NCBI GenBank assembly: GCA_963922595.1 | Contig: CAWUIM010000008.1 | Coordinates: 13,263-77,262, forward strand | Origin: JAJFFW01 sp963922595 | GTDB lineage: Bacteria > Pseudomonadota > Alphaproteobacteria > Caulobacterales > Parvularculaceae | Length of the DNA stretch: 64,000 bases | Reading direction: 5' to 3' | Shown: positions 33,746 to 42,151 of the stretch, piece by piece | Layout of the letters: each line of letters starts with the position of its first letter | Position numbering within the stretch: position 1 is the first letter of the stretch | Notes under the pieces: model-generated | Database searches by the model: none | Seen by the model: only the letters and a program-made list of their open reading frames with translations | Told to the model about the DNA's origin: nothing | Program-made: the position numbers and the translations under genes

Positions 33746-35088
33746 GCGACAGCGAAGACCAACGCCCGCTCGGATGGCTTGGCGTCATTCGGTTGGGTCT
33801 TGTTCAGACAGCCCTTGGCGCCATTGTCGTCTTGACGACGTCCACGCTGAACCGGGTGATGGTCGTTGAACTGGCCTTGCCGGCGATCGTCCCCGGCGCC
33901 CTGGTCGGCTGGCATTACGCCGTGCAGATGTCGCGTCCGCGCTGGGGCTATGGGTCCGATATGGGCGGCGCGCGCACCCCCTGGATCATCACCGGCATGG
34001 CGTTTCTCGGCGCTGGCGCAATCGGCGCGGCGTTCTCTGCAATGCTGATGCAAACGGCGCTAGCCGCCGGAATCGCCGCGGCGATCTTTTCATTCCTCTT
34101 GATTGGCGTCGGTGTCGGCGCGGCCGGCACAAACCTGTTGGCGCTCCTTGCGACGCGAACGGCGCCGTCGCGCAAAGCAGCGGCGGCGGCGATCGTCTGG
34201 ATCATGATGATTTTCGGTTTCGTTCTGACCGCTGGCGTGGCCGGCCAGATGCTGGATCCGTTTTCCATGACACGGCTCGTGGTGGTGACGAGCGCTGTGA
34301 GCGCGATTGCGGTCCTTGTGGCGTCGCTTGCCGTTTGGCGTATTGAAGGGCCGTCAAGACAACGCGCGAAAGAAACGCCGCGTGACAAGACGCCATTCCG
34401 TCAGGCTTTCGGCGAGATCTGGAACGAACCCCAGGCGCGACGGTTTACGATCTTTATTTTCGTCTCCATGTTGGCTTACAGCGCCCAGGACCTGATCCTC
34501 GAACCGTTTGCGGGCCTCCTTTACGGTTATACGCCGGGCGAATCGACGAAGCTCGCCGGTGTGCAAAATGGGGGCGTTCTCCTCGGCATGATCGCGACGG
34601 CGATCATCGGCACAACAATCGGAAAGTCGCGCGCCGGCTTTATGCGGTTGTGGACCGCGGTCGGCTGCGTTGCGTCGGCGGCCTCTCTGGCGGGCCTTGC
34701 GTGCGGCGCGCTTGTGGGCGCCGCGTGGCCGCTGAAGTTGAATGTTTTTACGCTCGGTGTGTCGAACGGCGCATTTGCGGTGGCGGCGATCGGTTCGATG
34801 ATGACGCTCGCAAGCGCTGGACGCGAGGGACGCGAGGGCACGCGCATGGGACTGTGGGGCGCATCGCAGGCGATCGCGTTTGGACTCGGCGGATTTCTCG
34901 GGGCCGCCGCCATTGACGTGGCGCGCGTGTTTTTGGCCGATGTGGGCGCCGCGTTCGCTTTCGTGTTCGGATTTGAGGGCGCCGCCTTTCTGTTAGCGGC
35001 GTATCTCGCGACGCGCGTTGGTCGCACGCATGCGGACGATATGAAGTTACCGGTGATGCCAGCGGGCGAAACGGCCCCTGCTGAATAG
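33742..35088 (+). CDS. PucC/LhaA-family MFS protein beside bchG and bchP
   Basis: A 448-residue, twelve-helix member of the BCH/PucC family, like Orf428 of Rhodobacter clusters (sometimes called BchP2). It shares STLNRVMVVELALPAIVPGALVGWHYAVQMSRPRWGYGSDM with LhaA and PucC. The GTG start at 33742 overlaps the bchG stop; the frame upstream of it lies within bchG. The position between bchG and bchP suggests a role in passing pigment to or from assembly sites, an inference. It is a paralogue of lhaA at 19861. Confidence 0.88.
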   Translation: MSDSEDQRPLGWLGVIRLGLVQTALGAIVVLTTSTLNRVMVVELALPAIVPGALVGWHYAVQMSRPRWGYGSDMGGARTPWIITGMAFLGAGAIGAAFSAMLMQTALAAGIAAAIFSFLLIGVGVGAAGTNLLALLATRTAPSRKAAAAAIVWIMMIFGFVLTAGVAGQMLDPFSMTRLVVVTSAVSAIAVLVASLAVWRIEGPSRQRAKETPRDKTPFRQAFGEIWNEPQARRFTIFIFVSMLAYSAQDLILEPFAGLLYGYTPGESTKLAGVQNGGVLLGMIATAIIGTTIGKSRAGFMRLWTAVGCVASAASLAGLACGALVGAAWPLKLNVFTLGVSNGAFAVAAIGSMMTLASAGREGREGTRMGLWGASQAIAFGLGGFLGAAAIDVARVFLADVGAAFAFVFGFEGAAFLLAAYLATRVGRTHADDMKLPVMPAGETAPAE

Positions 35089-35099
35089 GAGAGGACGCC

Positions 35100-36314
35100 A
35101 TGGAACGCGGCTCAGACATCGAAGATAAAGTCTATGATACTGTCGTCGTCGGCGGCGGGCCTGCGGGCGCGACAGCGGCGCACGACCTCGCGCAGCTCGG
35201 GCGCGACGTGTTGCTTCTTGATAAAGCCGGCCGCATCAAACCTTGCGGCGGCGCAATTCCACCGCGCCTTATTCGCGATTTCGAAATCCCCGAGTCCATG
35301 ATCGTCGCGCGCTCCTATTCCGCTCGCATGATTTCGCCGAGCAACAAGGAAGTCGATATGCCGATCGACGGCGGCTCGGTTGGGATGGTTGACCGGGAGC
35401 ATTTTGACGAATGGCTGCGCCAGCGCGCCGCTGACGCGGGCGCAACGCGTGTCGATGGCGCGTTTGTAAAATTTGAGCGTAGCGAAAACGGAACCGCCGT
35501 CATCTGTTATCGCGAAAAAGGGGCGTCGAAGGACCTGCCGCTGAAGCGCGTGAAAGCGCACACTGTCATCGGCGCTGACGGCGCAAATTCACAGCTTGCG
35601 GTGCAGACGATCAAAAACGCCGATCAGAAAAAATGCGTGTTCGCCTATCACGAGATCATTAAATCGCCCGAAGATGCAACCTTCGACGGCAAGCGTTGCG
35701 ACATTTACTATCAGGGCGATCTCTCTCCCGATTTCTATGCCTGGGTCTTTCCCCATGGCGACACCACAAGCGTCGGGGTCGGCAGCGCACAAAAAGGCTT
35801 TTCCCTAAAGGGCGCGGTGAGCGCATTGCGCAAGAATGCGGCGCTCGACGGCGCTGAGACCGTCCGCCGGGAAGGCGCGCCAATCCCGCTGAAACCGCTT
35901 AAGAAGTGGGACAATAATAAAGATGTGATTCTCGCCGGCGACGCCGCAGGCTGCGTCGCACCGTCGTCGGGCGAAGGTATCTACTATGCAATGGTCGGCG
36001 GACGCACGGCGGCGGAAGCTGCTGACGAACTGTTGGAGACCGGGGACGCCAAGGCGCTCGCCCGCGCCCGTAAACGCTATCTTTCGGAGCATGGCAAGGT
36101 CTTCTTCGTCCTCGGGATTATGCAGCATTTCTGGTATCGCAATGACAAACGGCGCGAACGGTTTGTGGATATCTGCCGTGATAAAGACGTACAAAGACTG
36201 ACATGGGACGCTTACATGAATAAGCGCCTCGGCAAGCCCGACCATATGGCGCATATGCGCATCTTCTTTAAAGACATGGCGCACTTGCTTGGCATCGTGT
36301 CGCCGCATCGGTAA
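35100..36314 (+). CDS. bchP: Geranylgeranyl reductase for bacteriochlorophyll tail (BchP)
   Basis: FAD-dependent enzyme reducing the geranylgeranyl tail to phytyl. VVGGGPAGATAAHDLAQLG (residues 17-35) is the FAD motif; CGGAIPPRLIRDFEIP and the second FAD block VILAGDAAGCVAPSSGEGIYYAMVGGRTAAEA are diagnostic. 404 residues, AGGAG upstream. Member of the bchG operon. Confidence 0.95.
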   Translation: MERGSDIEDKVYDTVVVGGGPAGATAAHDLAQLGRDVLLLDKAGRIKPCGGAIPPRLIRDFEIPESMIVARSYSARMISPSNKEVDMPIDGGSVGMVDREHFDEWLRQRAADAGATRVDGAFVKFERSENGTAVICYREKGASKDLPLKRVKAHTVIGADGANSQLAVQTIKNADQKKCVFAYHEIIKSPEDATFDGKRCDIYYQGDLSPDFYAWVFPHGDTTSVGVGSAQKGFSLKGAVSALRKNAALDGAETVRREGAPIPLKPLKKWDNNKDVILAGDAAGCVAPSSGEGIYYAMVGGRTAAEAADELLETGDAKALARARKRYLSEHGKVFFVLGIMQHFWYRNDKRRERFVDICRDKDVQRLTWDAYMNKRLGKPDHMAHMRIFFKDMAHLLGIVSPHR

Positions 36315-36334
36315 TCGTTTTGCAGGGCGCCGCG

Positions 36335-36805
36335 ATGGGAAGACCACTCGTCGTCGCCATCGGCGCCGCCTTGATTGTGGCGACCATCGGCGGTGCGCTG
36401 ACAGACGTCGGCCCGTGGTACGAGAACCTGAAGAAACCTGCGCTCAATCCGCCGAATTGGCTTTTTGCGCCAGCATGGACGCTCATCTACGGGCTTGCGG
36501 TGGCGGCGGCGGTCGTCGGCTGGCGGTCGGCGCGAAGCGCGAATGATCGCACATTGATCATTGTTCTCTTCGCGGCGAATGCGGCATTCAATATTGGTTG
36601 GAGCGCGCTCTTTTTCACGCTGAAACGCCCCGATTGGGCACTCGTGGAAGTCGCACTCCTTTGGGGATCGGTGCTGGCGCTTGTCCTGTTCTTCCGGCGC
36701 TTTTCGCCGCCGTCGGCCTACGCATTGCTCCCTTATCTCGCCTGGGTCGGATTCGCCGCCTATCTGAACTTTGCGATTGTGCGACTTAACGCGCCGTTTG
36801 GTTAG
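36335..36805 (+). CDS. tspO: Tryptophan-rich sensory protein TspO/CrtK
   Basis: A five-helix outer-membrane-associated TspO/MBR protein (156 residues) that binds tetrapyrroles and in Rhodobacter dampens photosynthesis gene expression in oxygen. Typical blocks: WYENLKKPALNPPNWLFAPAWTLIYGLA, NAAFNIGWSALFF, WALVEVALLWGSVLALVLFF and PYLAWVGFAAYLNFAIVRLN. ATG 36335 is preferred over the upstream starts because it begins next to the first helix. It lies between bchP and orf108 in the same operon. Confidence 0.93.
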   Translation: MGRPLVVAIGAALIVATIGGALTDVGPWYENLKKPALNPPNWLFAPAWTLIYGLAVAAAVVGWRSARSANDRTLIIVLFAANAAFNIGWSALFFTLKRPDWALVEVALLWGSVLALVLFFRRFSPPSAYALLPYLAWVGFAAYLNFAIVRLNAPFG

Positions 36806-36835
36806 GTCGCGGATGATGGGCGAAAGGACAGCCTC

Positions 36836-37162
36836 ATGACGGCATTTCCGGTGACGCTGATCGACGTGATTCTTGCGGGCGTTTTTCTCGAATTCTGCGT
36901 GATCGGATATTTTTTACGCCGATGCGGCGCGGCGCATCTAGTGCAACCGTTGCTCTTGTTTCTTTTGTCCGGCGCGTTTCTTTTCCTCGCTTTCCGGTTG
37001 ACGCTTTCCGGCGCACCTTTTTTGGCTGTCGGCGCCGTCTTGCTGGCTGCAATGATCACCCATATCCTGCTCTTGTGGTGGGGCAAGCGCCATTGCATGG
37101 ATAGCGCCGCGGCTGATCAGAATTCTGGTCGACCGTCGCCGCTGACAGACAACGAGAATTGA
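36836..37162 (+). CDS. Uncharacterised 108-residue membrane protein in the bchG operon
   Basis: Three hydrophobic segments (about residues 6-27, 36-55 and 59-82) and a short polar C-terminus; a single GAAHLVQPLLLFLLSGAFLFLAFRL block in the middle. It is 30 bp after tspO and 6 bp before hemC, all in one direction, so it is co-transcribed with pigment genes. I do not recognise a family with certainty and propose no function. Similar small membrane ORFs occur near crtK in other genomes, as far as I recall. Confidence 0.65.
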   Translation: MTAFPVTLIDVILAGVFLEFCVIGYFLRRCGAAHLVQPLLLFLLSGAFLFLAFRLTLSGAPFLAVGAVLLAAMITHILLLWWGKRHCMDSAAADQNSGRPSPLTDNEN

Positions 37163-37168
37163 AGACTT

Positions 37169-38125
37169 ATGAAAATCGGCACCCGATCCAGCGCAATGGC
37201 CATGGCGCAAACAACCGAGATTGCGGCGCAGTTGAAAGCGACGGCTGATGTCGACGCTGAGATCGTTCAGTTCAATCCGCGCGGCGACCGCGATCAGGTC
37301 GCCAAACTTGATCGCCATGGCGGCAAGGGCGGCGCGTTCGTCGCCGAGATCAGGGCCGCGATCCGAGAGGGCGCGCTGCACTCGGCGATGCATTCGCTGA
37401 AAGACGTGCCTGGCGATGAGGAAACACCGGGTCTTGTGCTGGGCGCATACCTCAAACGCGAAGCGGTTGAGGACGCGCTTGTTCTGCATCCGGATTTTTC
37501 AATCGAGGAGGTGACGCGCAGCCGCGGCGCCGGCTTCAAAATCGGCACCAATTCCGTTCGTCGCGCCGCATACCTGAAACGTCTTTTTCCCGAGTGCGAG
37601 GTTATTCATTATCGCGGCGCCGCTGATACGCGGATCCGGAAACTGGACGAACGGGCGATGCAAAAATTGCCCGATGGCGGCGAAGTGGGGCCGGCTGACG
37701 GCTTGGTGATGGCGGCGAGCGGGCTTGCGCGCGTGGGATTGAGCGAACGCATCGCCATGATCTTTTCACCGGCGCAAATGTTGCCGGCGGTGGGGCAGGG
37801 GATCGTCACAGTCGAATGCAAGGAAACCGATTGGGACACGCGGCGCTTATTGGAGAAGATTGACGATCATGAAACGCGCCTGTGCGCGTTGGCCGAACGT
37901 GAAGTCCTGTGGATCCTGAACGGCCACTGCAATACGCCCATCGCAGGCCACGCCAAGATCGACGGGAATAAAATGCGTCTCGACGCGGCTGTTCTCAGCC
38001 TTGACGGTGCGCAAATTATTGAAACCTCCGTTGATGGCGACGCGGCCGCTCCGCGTGAACTTGGCCGCGCCGCCGGGCTTGCGCTGCTGGAAAAAGGGGC
38101 CGCTGCTCTCATCGCGGAAATATAG
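37169..38125 (+). CDS. hemC: Hydroxymethylbilane synthase (porphobilinogen deaminase)
   Basis: Makes hydroxymethylbilane from four porphobilinogens, upstream of both haem and bacteriochlorophyll. MKIGTRSSAMAMAQT is the family start; HSLKDVP carries the catalytic Asp (D79), SVRRAAYLKRL the substrate-binding arginines (R131, R132), and NGHCNTPIAG the cofactor-carrying C254. 318 residues. It is last in the bchG operon. Its placement there, away from hemD/hemE neighbours, suggests it is dedicated to phototrophic tetrapyrrole demand, perhaps beside a second hemC elsewhere. Confidence 0.92.
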   Translation: MKIGTRSSAMAMAQTTEIAAQLKATADVDAEIVQFNPRGDRDQVAKLDRHGGKGGAFVAEIRAAIREGALHSAMHSLKDVPGDEETPGLVLGAYLKREAVEDALVLHPDFSIEEVTRSRGAGFKIGTNSVRRAAYLKRLFPECEVIHYRGAADTRIRKLDERAMQKLPDGGEVGPADGLVMAASGLARVGLSERIAMIFSPAQMLPAVGQGIVTVECKETDWDTRRLLEKIDDHETRLCALAEREVLWILNGHCNTPIAGHAKIDGNKMRLDAAVLSLDGAQIIETSVDGDAAAPRELGRAAGLALLEKGAAALIAEI

Positions 38126-38224
38126 CTGCGCCTCTGCGCTCATCAGCGACCATCCAGGATTGATGTTTTGCGGCGTTCGCGCGAAGTTGCGGCAACCGAT
38201 CGCCGCTTATTGAAAGACGCTCCT

Positions 38225-38860
38225 ATGCCCAAGGCTTCATTGCAGAATCAACTTAAAGCCGCGCCGGTCGTGCCGCTTGTTCAGTCAGAGGATCCCGAAA
38301 CGGCGGTGGAAATCGCCCGCGCCTTATGCGACGGAGGGCTCAAGGTTATCGAAGTTGTGCTTCGCACAGACGGGGCGCTCGATTGCCTTTCCGCGATTGC
38401 AGAGCAGCTGCCGGACGCTATCGTTGGCGCCGGCACCGTTTTGGACGAGGCGCAGGCCGACCAGTCGATCGTGCGTGGTGCGTCGTTCATCGTATCGCCT
38501 GGTTTGAATCCGGCTGTAGTTACGTTGTGTCAGGAAAAAAAGATCGACATATTTCCCGGCGTCGTGACGCCAAGTGAAGTTCAGGCCGCCCGCAATTTGG
38601 GCCTTCGCGCCGTCAAATTTTTTCCCGCAAGTCTTTCAGGCGGCGCGCCGATGTTGAAAGCGCTCGGGTCGGTATTTCGCGAAATGCGATTTATGCCCAC
38701 GGGCGGCGTTTCCGCTGCGAACCTTAGAGACTTTCTCGATATTCCGAGCGTTATCGCCTGCGGCGGCAGTTGGTTGACGCCGAAAGCCGAAATCGAAGCC
38801 GGAAATTTTGATGCCATCACGGCGCTGGCGAAAGAAGCGGTCGATATTGCGCGCGCCTAG
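38225..38860 (+). CDS. eda: KDPG/KHG aldolase
   Basis: 2-keto-3-deoxy-6-phosphogluconate aldolase (211 residues) of the Entner-Doudoroff pathway. Class I aldolase features: APVVPLVQSEDPETAVEIARALCDGGLKVIEVVLRT with the catalytic Glu, GAGTVLDEAQ, the Schiff-base lysine in RAVKFFPAS, and MPTGGVS. ATG 38225 is chosen; the frame upstream is not family-like. First gene after the photosynthesis cluster on this side, with no visible connection to it. Confidence 0.9.
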   Translation: MPKASLQNQLKAAPVVPLVQSEDPETAVEIARALCDGGLKVIEVVLRTDGALDCLSAIAEQLPDAIVGAGTVLDEAQADQSIVRGASFIVSPGLNPAVVTLCQEKKIDIFPGVVTPSEVQAARNLGLRAVKFFPASLSGGAPMLKALGSVFREMRFMPTGGVSAANLRDFLDIPSVIACGGSWLTPKAEIEAGNFDAITALAKEAVDIARA

Positions 38861-38870
38861 GCGCACGAGA

Positions 38871-39941
38871 TTACTTCGCGCCTGCTTTTTGCGCATAGAC
38901 CCACGCAAGCGCTGCGAGCGGTTTGATTTGCTCGCCCATCTTAATTCCCTGTTCTGAGGAGGCGTTGCCTTGAAGCGCGCGCGCGTAAACGCCCTGCGCG
39001 ATCGCGGCGAGCCGGAACATGTTGTAGGCGAGGCAGAACTCAAGGGCGTCAATGTGAGTGCGGCCTGTTTTCTGGCAATATCGCTCAACGATTTCCTCTA
39101 GCGACGGGATTTGCAAAGCCGCCAAATCCAGGCCGGCGAGACCGCCGCGCACTTCTTGCGGGAAATGCCACGCCATCAAAAAATAGGTAAAGTCCGCAAG
39201 CGGATGACCGATGGTCGAAAGCTCCCAATCAAGGACGGCGAGCGTTTCCGCTTTTGTCGGATGCATGATTGTATTGTCGAAGCGATAATCGCCATGGACG
39301 ATACTGACCGCGTCATCGGTCGGAATCGCTGTCGGCAACCATGCGATCAATTTGTCCATCTCTTCGATCGGATCGGTCTCTGCGGCCTTATATTGCTTCG
39401 ACCAGCGACCGATTTGGCGCTCAAAATAATTACCGGCCTTGCCGAAATCAGTGAGCCCCGCCTTTTCAATATCGACCATGTGAAGGTCGGCGAGCGTATC
39501 GGTTAGGGCGAAATAAAGCGGGCGGCGTTCTTCTGGTTCAACGTCGGGCAAGCCGCCGTTCCAGAAAATTCGCCCATCGACGAAATCCATAATGAAGAAT
39601 TCCGTGCCAATAACCTCCCGGTCGTCGCAAAGCGCATAGGTCTTCGGCGCGGGAAACCCCTCGGCGTGCAACGCCGTCATGACTTTATATTCGCGATCAA
39701 CTGCGTGAGCGGACGGCAATAATTCGCCCGGCGGTTTGCGCCGGAGGACATATTTCTTCGATGGCGTTGTCAGAAGATAGGTGGGGTTGGATTGCCCGCC
39801 TTTGAATTTTTTCACCGACAGCGGGCCTTCAAATCCGGCGACATTCTTCGCCATGTAGTCGGATAACGCGCCCTCATCGAATTTCAGATGCGCTGGCGTT
39901 TCCGCGACGCCGGTGAAGTCTTTTTGCGGATCATTGCTCAT
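38871..39941 (-). CDS. Aminoglycoside-phosphotransferase-like kinase (ACAD10/11 type)
   Basis: A 356-residue APH/choline-kinase-fold protein. N-lobe YVLRRKPPGELLPSAHAVDREYKV, catalytic loop HGDYRFDN (216-223) and metal-binding DWE (238-240) are intact. This family is related to the N-terminal domain of ACAD10/11, thought to act on hydroxyacyl compounds in fatty-acid catabolism; the substrate here is unknown. It overlaps the alpha/beta hydrolase start by one base (TAATG), forming an operon with it and purD. Confidence 0.85.
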   Translation of the reverse strand: MSNDPQKDFTGVAETPAHLKFDEGALSDYMAKNVAGFEGPLSVKKFKGGQSNPTYLLTTPSKKYVLRRKPPGELLPSAHAVDREYKVMTALHAEGFPAPKTYALCDDREVIGTEFFIMDFVDGRIFWNGGLPDVEPEERRPLYFALTDTLADLHMVDIEKAGLTDFGKAGNYFERQIGRWSKQYKAAETDPIEEMDKLIAWLPTAIPTDDAVSIVHGDYRFDNTIMHPTKAETLAVLDWELSTIGHPLADFTYFLMAWHFPQEVRGGLAGLDLAALQIPSLEEIVERYCQKTGRTHIDALEFCLAYNMFRLAAIAQGVYARALQGNASSEQGIKMGEQIKPLAALAWVYAQKAGAK

Positions 39942-40828
39942 TAATGGACTCCTGACCGAATGGTCGCGTGAAAATCGGTAAACGCCGCCAAGACGTCGGA
40001 CGGCGCCTCCGTATGCGGATAGTGGCCAATCTTTTGCAATAGAACGGCGTCCGCATTCGGCACCTGTTCTTTGTAATAGTGATAAAGGTGTTCCCCGGAA
40101 ACCGGATCGAAACCGCCGTCAATCAGCCGCATCGGCGTCACTGTATTCTTGAGAGCGCCCACCCAGCGCTCGCGATGTTCAATCCGTTCAGGGATATAAT
40201 TCAGGAGCTTGTGCAAGACGCTCCTGCCGCCATTGTGGGAGATCATCGCCCAGTGGCCGTCGATTTCCTCGTCGGATGCTTTCGTCTCAGGCCCGAAGAT
40301 TTCATCGAACGTTTTCCGGAACCGGGAAGGCGAGAGCATTAGCCCAAGGAGCCAGCCGAAGGGCGTTAGGCCAAGCTTTTGAATAGGGCGGGCGCGGTGC
40401 TGTTCAGGAAACAACCCGCCGTTCAAAAAGCACATGGATTTGATTGCGAAACTGAGGCTCTTTTCCTGATCGCGCGCGAGCAACTCTTGACCCACGGTAT
40501 TTCCGTAATCGTGTGTGAAGACGTGCGCCGCGCCGATCCCCAAATGCTCCAGCAACGCCTCCTGCAAGTCAGCCTGTTGCATGATGGAGTAGCGGATATT
40601 CCTTGGCTTATCGGAAAGGCCGAAACCGAGCATGTCGAGGGCGACGAGATGAAACTTGTCCTCCAGGGAAGGCCACAGCGCCGACCAGTCCCATGAGGAG
40701 GTGGGATAGCCGTGAATTAACAGGAGCGTCGGTTTGTCGTCGGCGTTTTCGCTCGCCCAGTAGGCAATCTGATACGAGCCGACGGAAAAAAATTGTGCGC
40801 GCGAGCGCCAGTCCTCGATGGGGATCAT
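39941..40828 (-). CDS. Alpha/beta hydrolase, haloalkane dehalogenase / epoxide hydrolase-like
   Basis: A 295-residue alpha/beta hydrolase. Oxyanion-hole motif HGYPTSSWDW at 39-48; the nucleophile position is an Asp (D107 in THDYGNTVG), as in dehalogenases and epoxide hydrolases rather than serine esterases; the catalytic His is in KIGHYPHTEAP near the end. Substrate unknown. Its stop and start abut the neighbouring genes, so translation is coupled to purD. Confidence 0.82.
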   Translation of the reverse strand: MIPIEDWRSRAQFFSVGSYQIAYWASENADDKPTLLLIHGYPTSSWDWSALWPSLEDKFHLVALDMLGFGLSDKPRNIRYSIMQQADLQEALLEHLGIGAAHVFTHDYGNTVGQELLARDQEKSLSFAIKSMCFLNGGLFPEQHRARPIQKLGLTPFGWLLGLMLSPSRFRKTFDEIFGPETKASDEEIDGHWAMISHNGGRSVLHKLLNYIPERIEHRERWVGALKNTVTPMRLIDGGFDPVSGEHLYHYYKEQVPNADAVLLQKIGHYPHTEAPSDVLAAFTDFHATIRSGVH

Positions 40829-42123
40829 CAGGCGCTCTCCATCACGCGCCAGCCAATGTCGCGGCGGTAAAAGCCTTCCGGCCAGCGAATGGCGCCGACG
40901 CCTTCATAGGCGCGCGCAAGCGCATCACGGATAGACGGCGCGGTGGCGGTCACATTCAAAACGCGGCCGCCATTCGCCATAAGCGCACCGTCTTTTTCGG
41001 CTGTTCCGGCATGAAAGACGACGACACCCTCCTGTGCATTCGCGTCGGCGATGCCTTCGATAACAGACCCTTTTTCATAAGCGCCGGGATAGCCCTTCGC
41101 CGCCAGGACAATCAGCGCCGCAGCGTCTTCGGACCAGTCAAGTGCATCAATATCAAGTCGTCCGTGGGCGGCGCTATTAAGAATCGGCAAGATGTCGCTG
41201 TTGAGGCGGCGCATTAGCACCTGACATTCCGGATCGCCGAAGCGCGCATTAAATTCAACGAGCCGGGGCGCATCGTCCTCGATCATCAACCCGGCGTAGA
41301 GGACGCCGCGATAGGGCGCGCCGCGCGCTTTCATTTCCGCGATCACGGGATTGATGATCCGGTCCATGGTTCGCTTCATCACAAGCGGGGTGAAAATCGG
41401 GGCCGGCGAGTAAGCGCCCATGCCGCCCGTGTTCGGTCCGGTGTCCCCGTCGAAGGCGCGTTTGTGGTCCTGGGCCGCGATGAGCGGCAACGTGCGCTCG
41501 CCGTCGGTGATGACGAAGAAGCTCGCCTCTTCACCGCGCATGAACTCTTCGATCACGATCTCGCGGCTCGCATCGCCGAACTGGCCGGAGAGCATCTCGT
41601 CGATGGCGGCCTCGGCGGCGTCAACCGTGTCGGCGATGACGACGCCCTTGCCGGCGGCCAAACCGTCAGCCTTGATGACGTAGGGCGCTGACTGCGTGCG
41701 CAGATAGGCTTTCGCCGACGCTTCGTCCGTAAATCGCCCGTAAGCGGCGGTCGGCGCGCCGCACGCCTTGCAGACGTCTTTCATGAACGCCTTGGAACTT
41801 TCCAATCGCGCCGCTTGCGCCGAAGGGCCAAAACAGGCGATCCCGGCTGCGGCGAGCCTGTCGCTCAAGCCCTGCGCAAGGGGCGCTTCGGGGCCGACCA
41901 CCACCAGATCGATCGATTTTTCCACAGCCGCGGTCACAATGGCGTCAAGATTATCAGCCGAAATGTTCAGGGCCTCGCCCAACGGGTTGAGTCCTGGGCC
42001 GCCCGGCGCCAGATAAAGCTTTGACAAAAGCGGACTTTGCGCGATTTTCCATGCAAGCGCGTGTTCGCGTCCGCCGCCGCCGATCAACAGGACCTTCACT
42101 TGGCATTTCTCCGTTTCCATCAA
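40828..42123 (-). CDS. purD: Phosphoribosylamine-glycine ligase (PurD)
   Basis: ATP-grasp enzyme of purine synthesis, second step. VLLIGGGGREHALAWKIAQSPL at the N-terminus, then FGPSAQAARLESSKAFMKDVC, the ATP-binding KADGLAAGKGVVIAD and FNARFGDPECQVLM. 431 residues from ATG 42123; a GTG at 42099 (VKVLLIGGGG) with GGAG 8-12 bp upstream is a good alternative and would fit the usual N-terminus better. Divergent from the Pro-Glu-rich gene. Confidence 0.95.
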   Translation of the reverse strand: MMETEKCQVKVLLIGGGGREHALAWKIAQSPLLSKLYLAPGGPGLNPLGEALNISADNLDAIVTAAVEKSIDLVVVGPEAPLAQGLSDRLAAAGIACFGPSAQAARLESSKAFMKDVCKACGAPTAAYGRFTDEASAKAYLRTQSAPYVIKADGLAAGKGVVIADTVDAAEAAIDEMLSGQFGDASREIVIEEFMRGEEASFFVITDGERTLPLIAAQDHKRAFDGDTGPNTGGMGAYSPAPIFTPLVMKRTMDRIINPVIAEMKARGAPYRGVLYAGLMIEDDAPRLVEFNARFGDPECQVLMRRLNSDILPILNSAAHGRLDIDALDWSEDAAALIVLAAKGYPGAYEKGSVIEGIADANAQEGVVVFHAGTAEKDGALMANGGRVLNVTATAPSIRDALARAYEGVGAIRWPEGFYRRDIGWRVMESA

Positions 42124-42151
42124 CGATTAAGCGTGCTGCTGAACGGGATCA

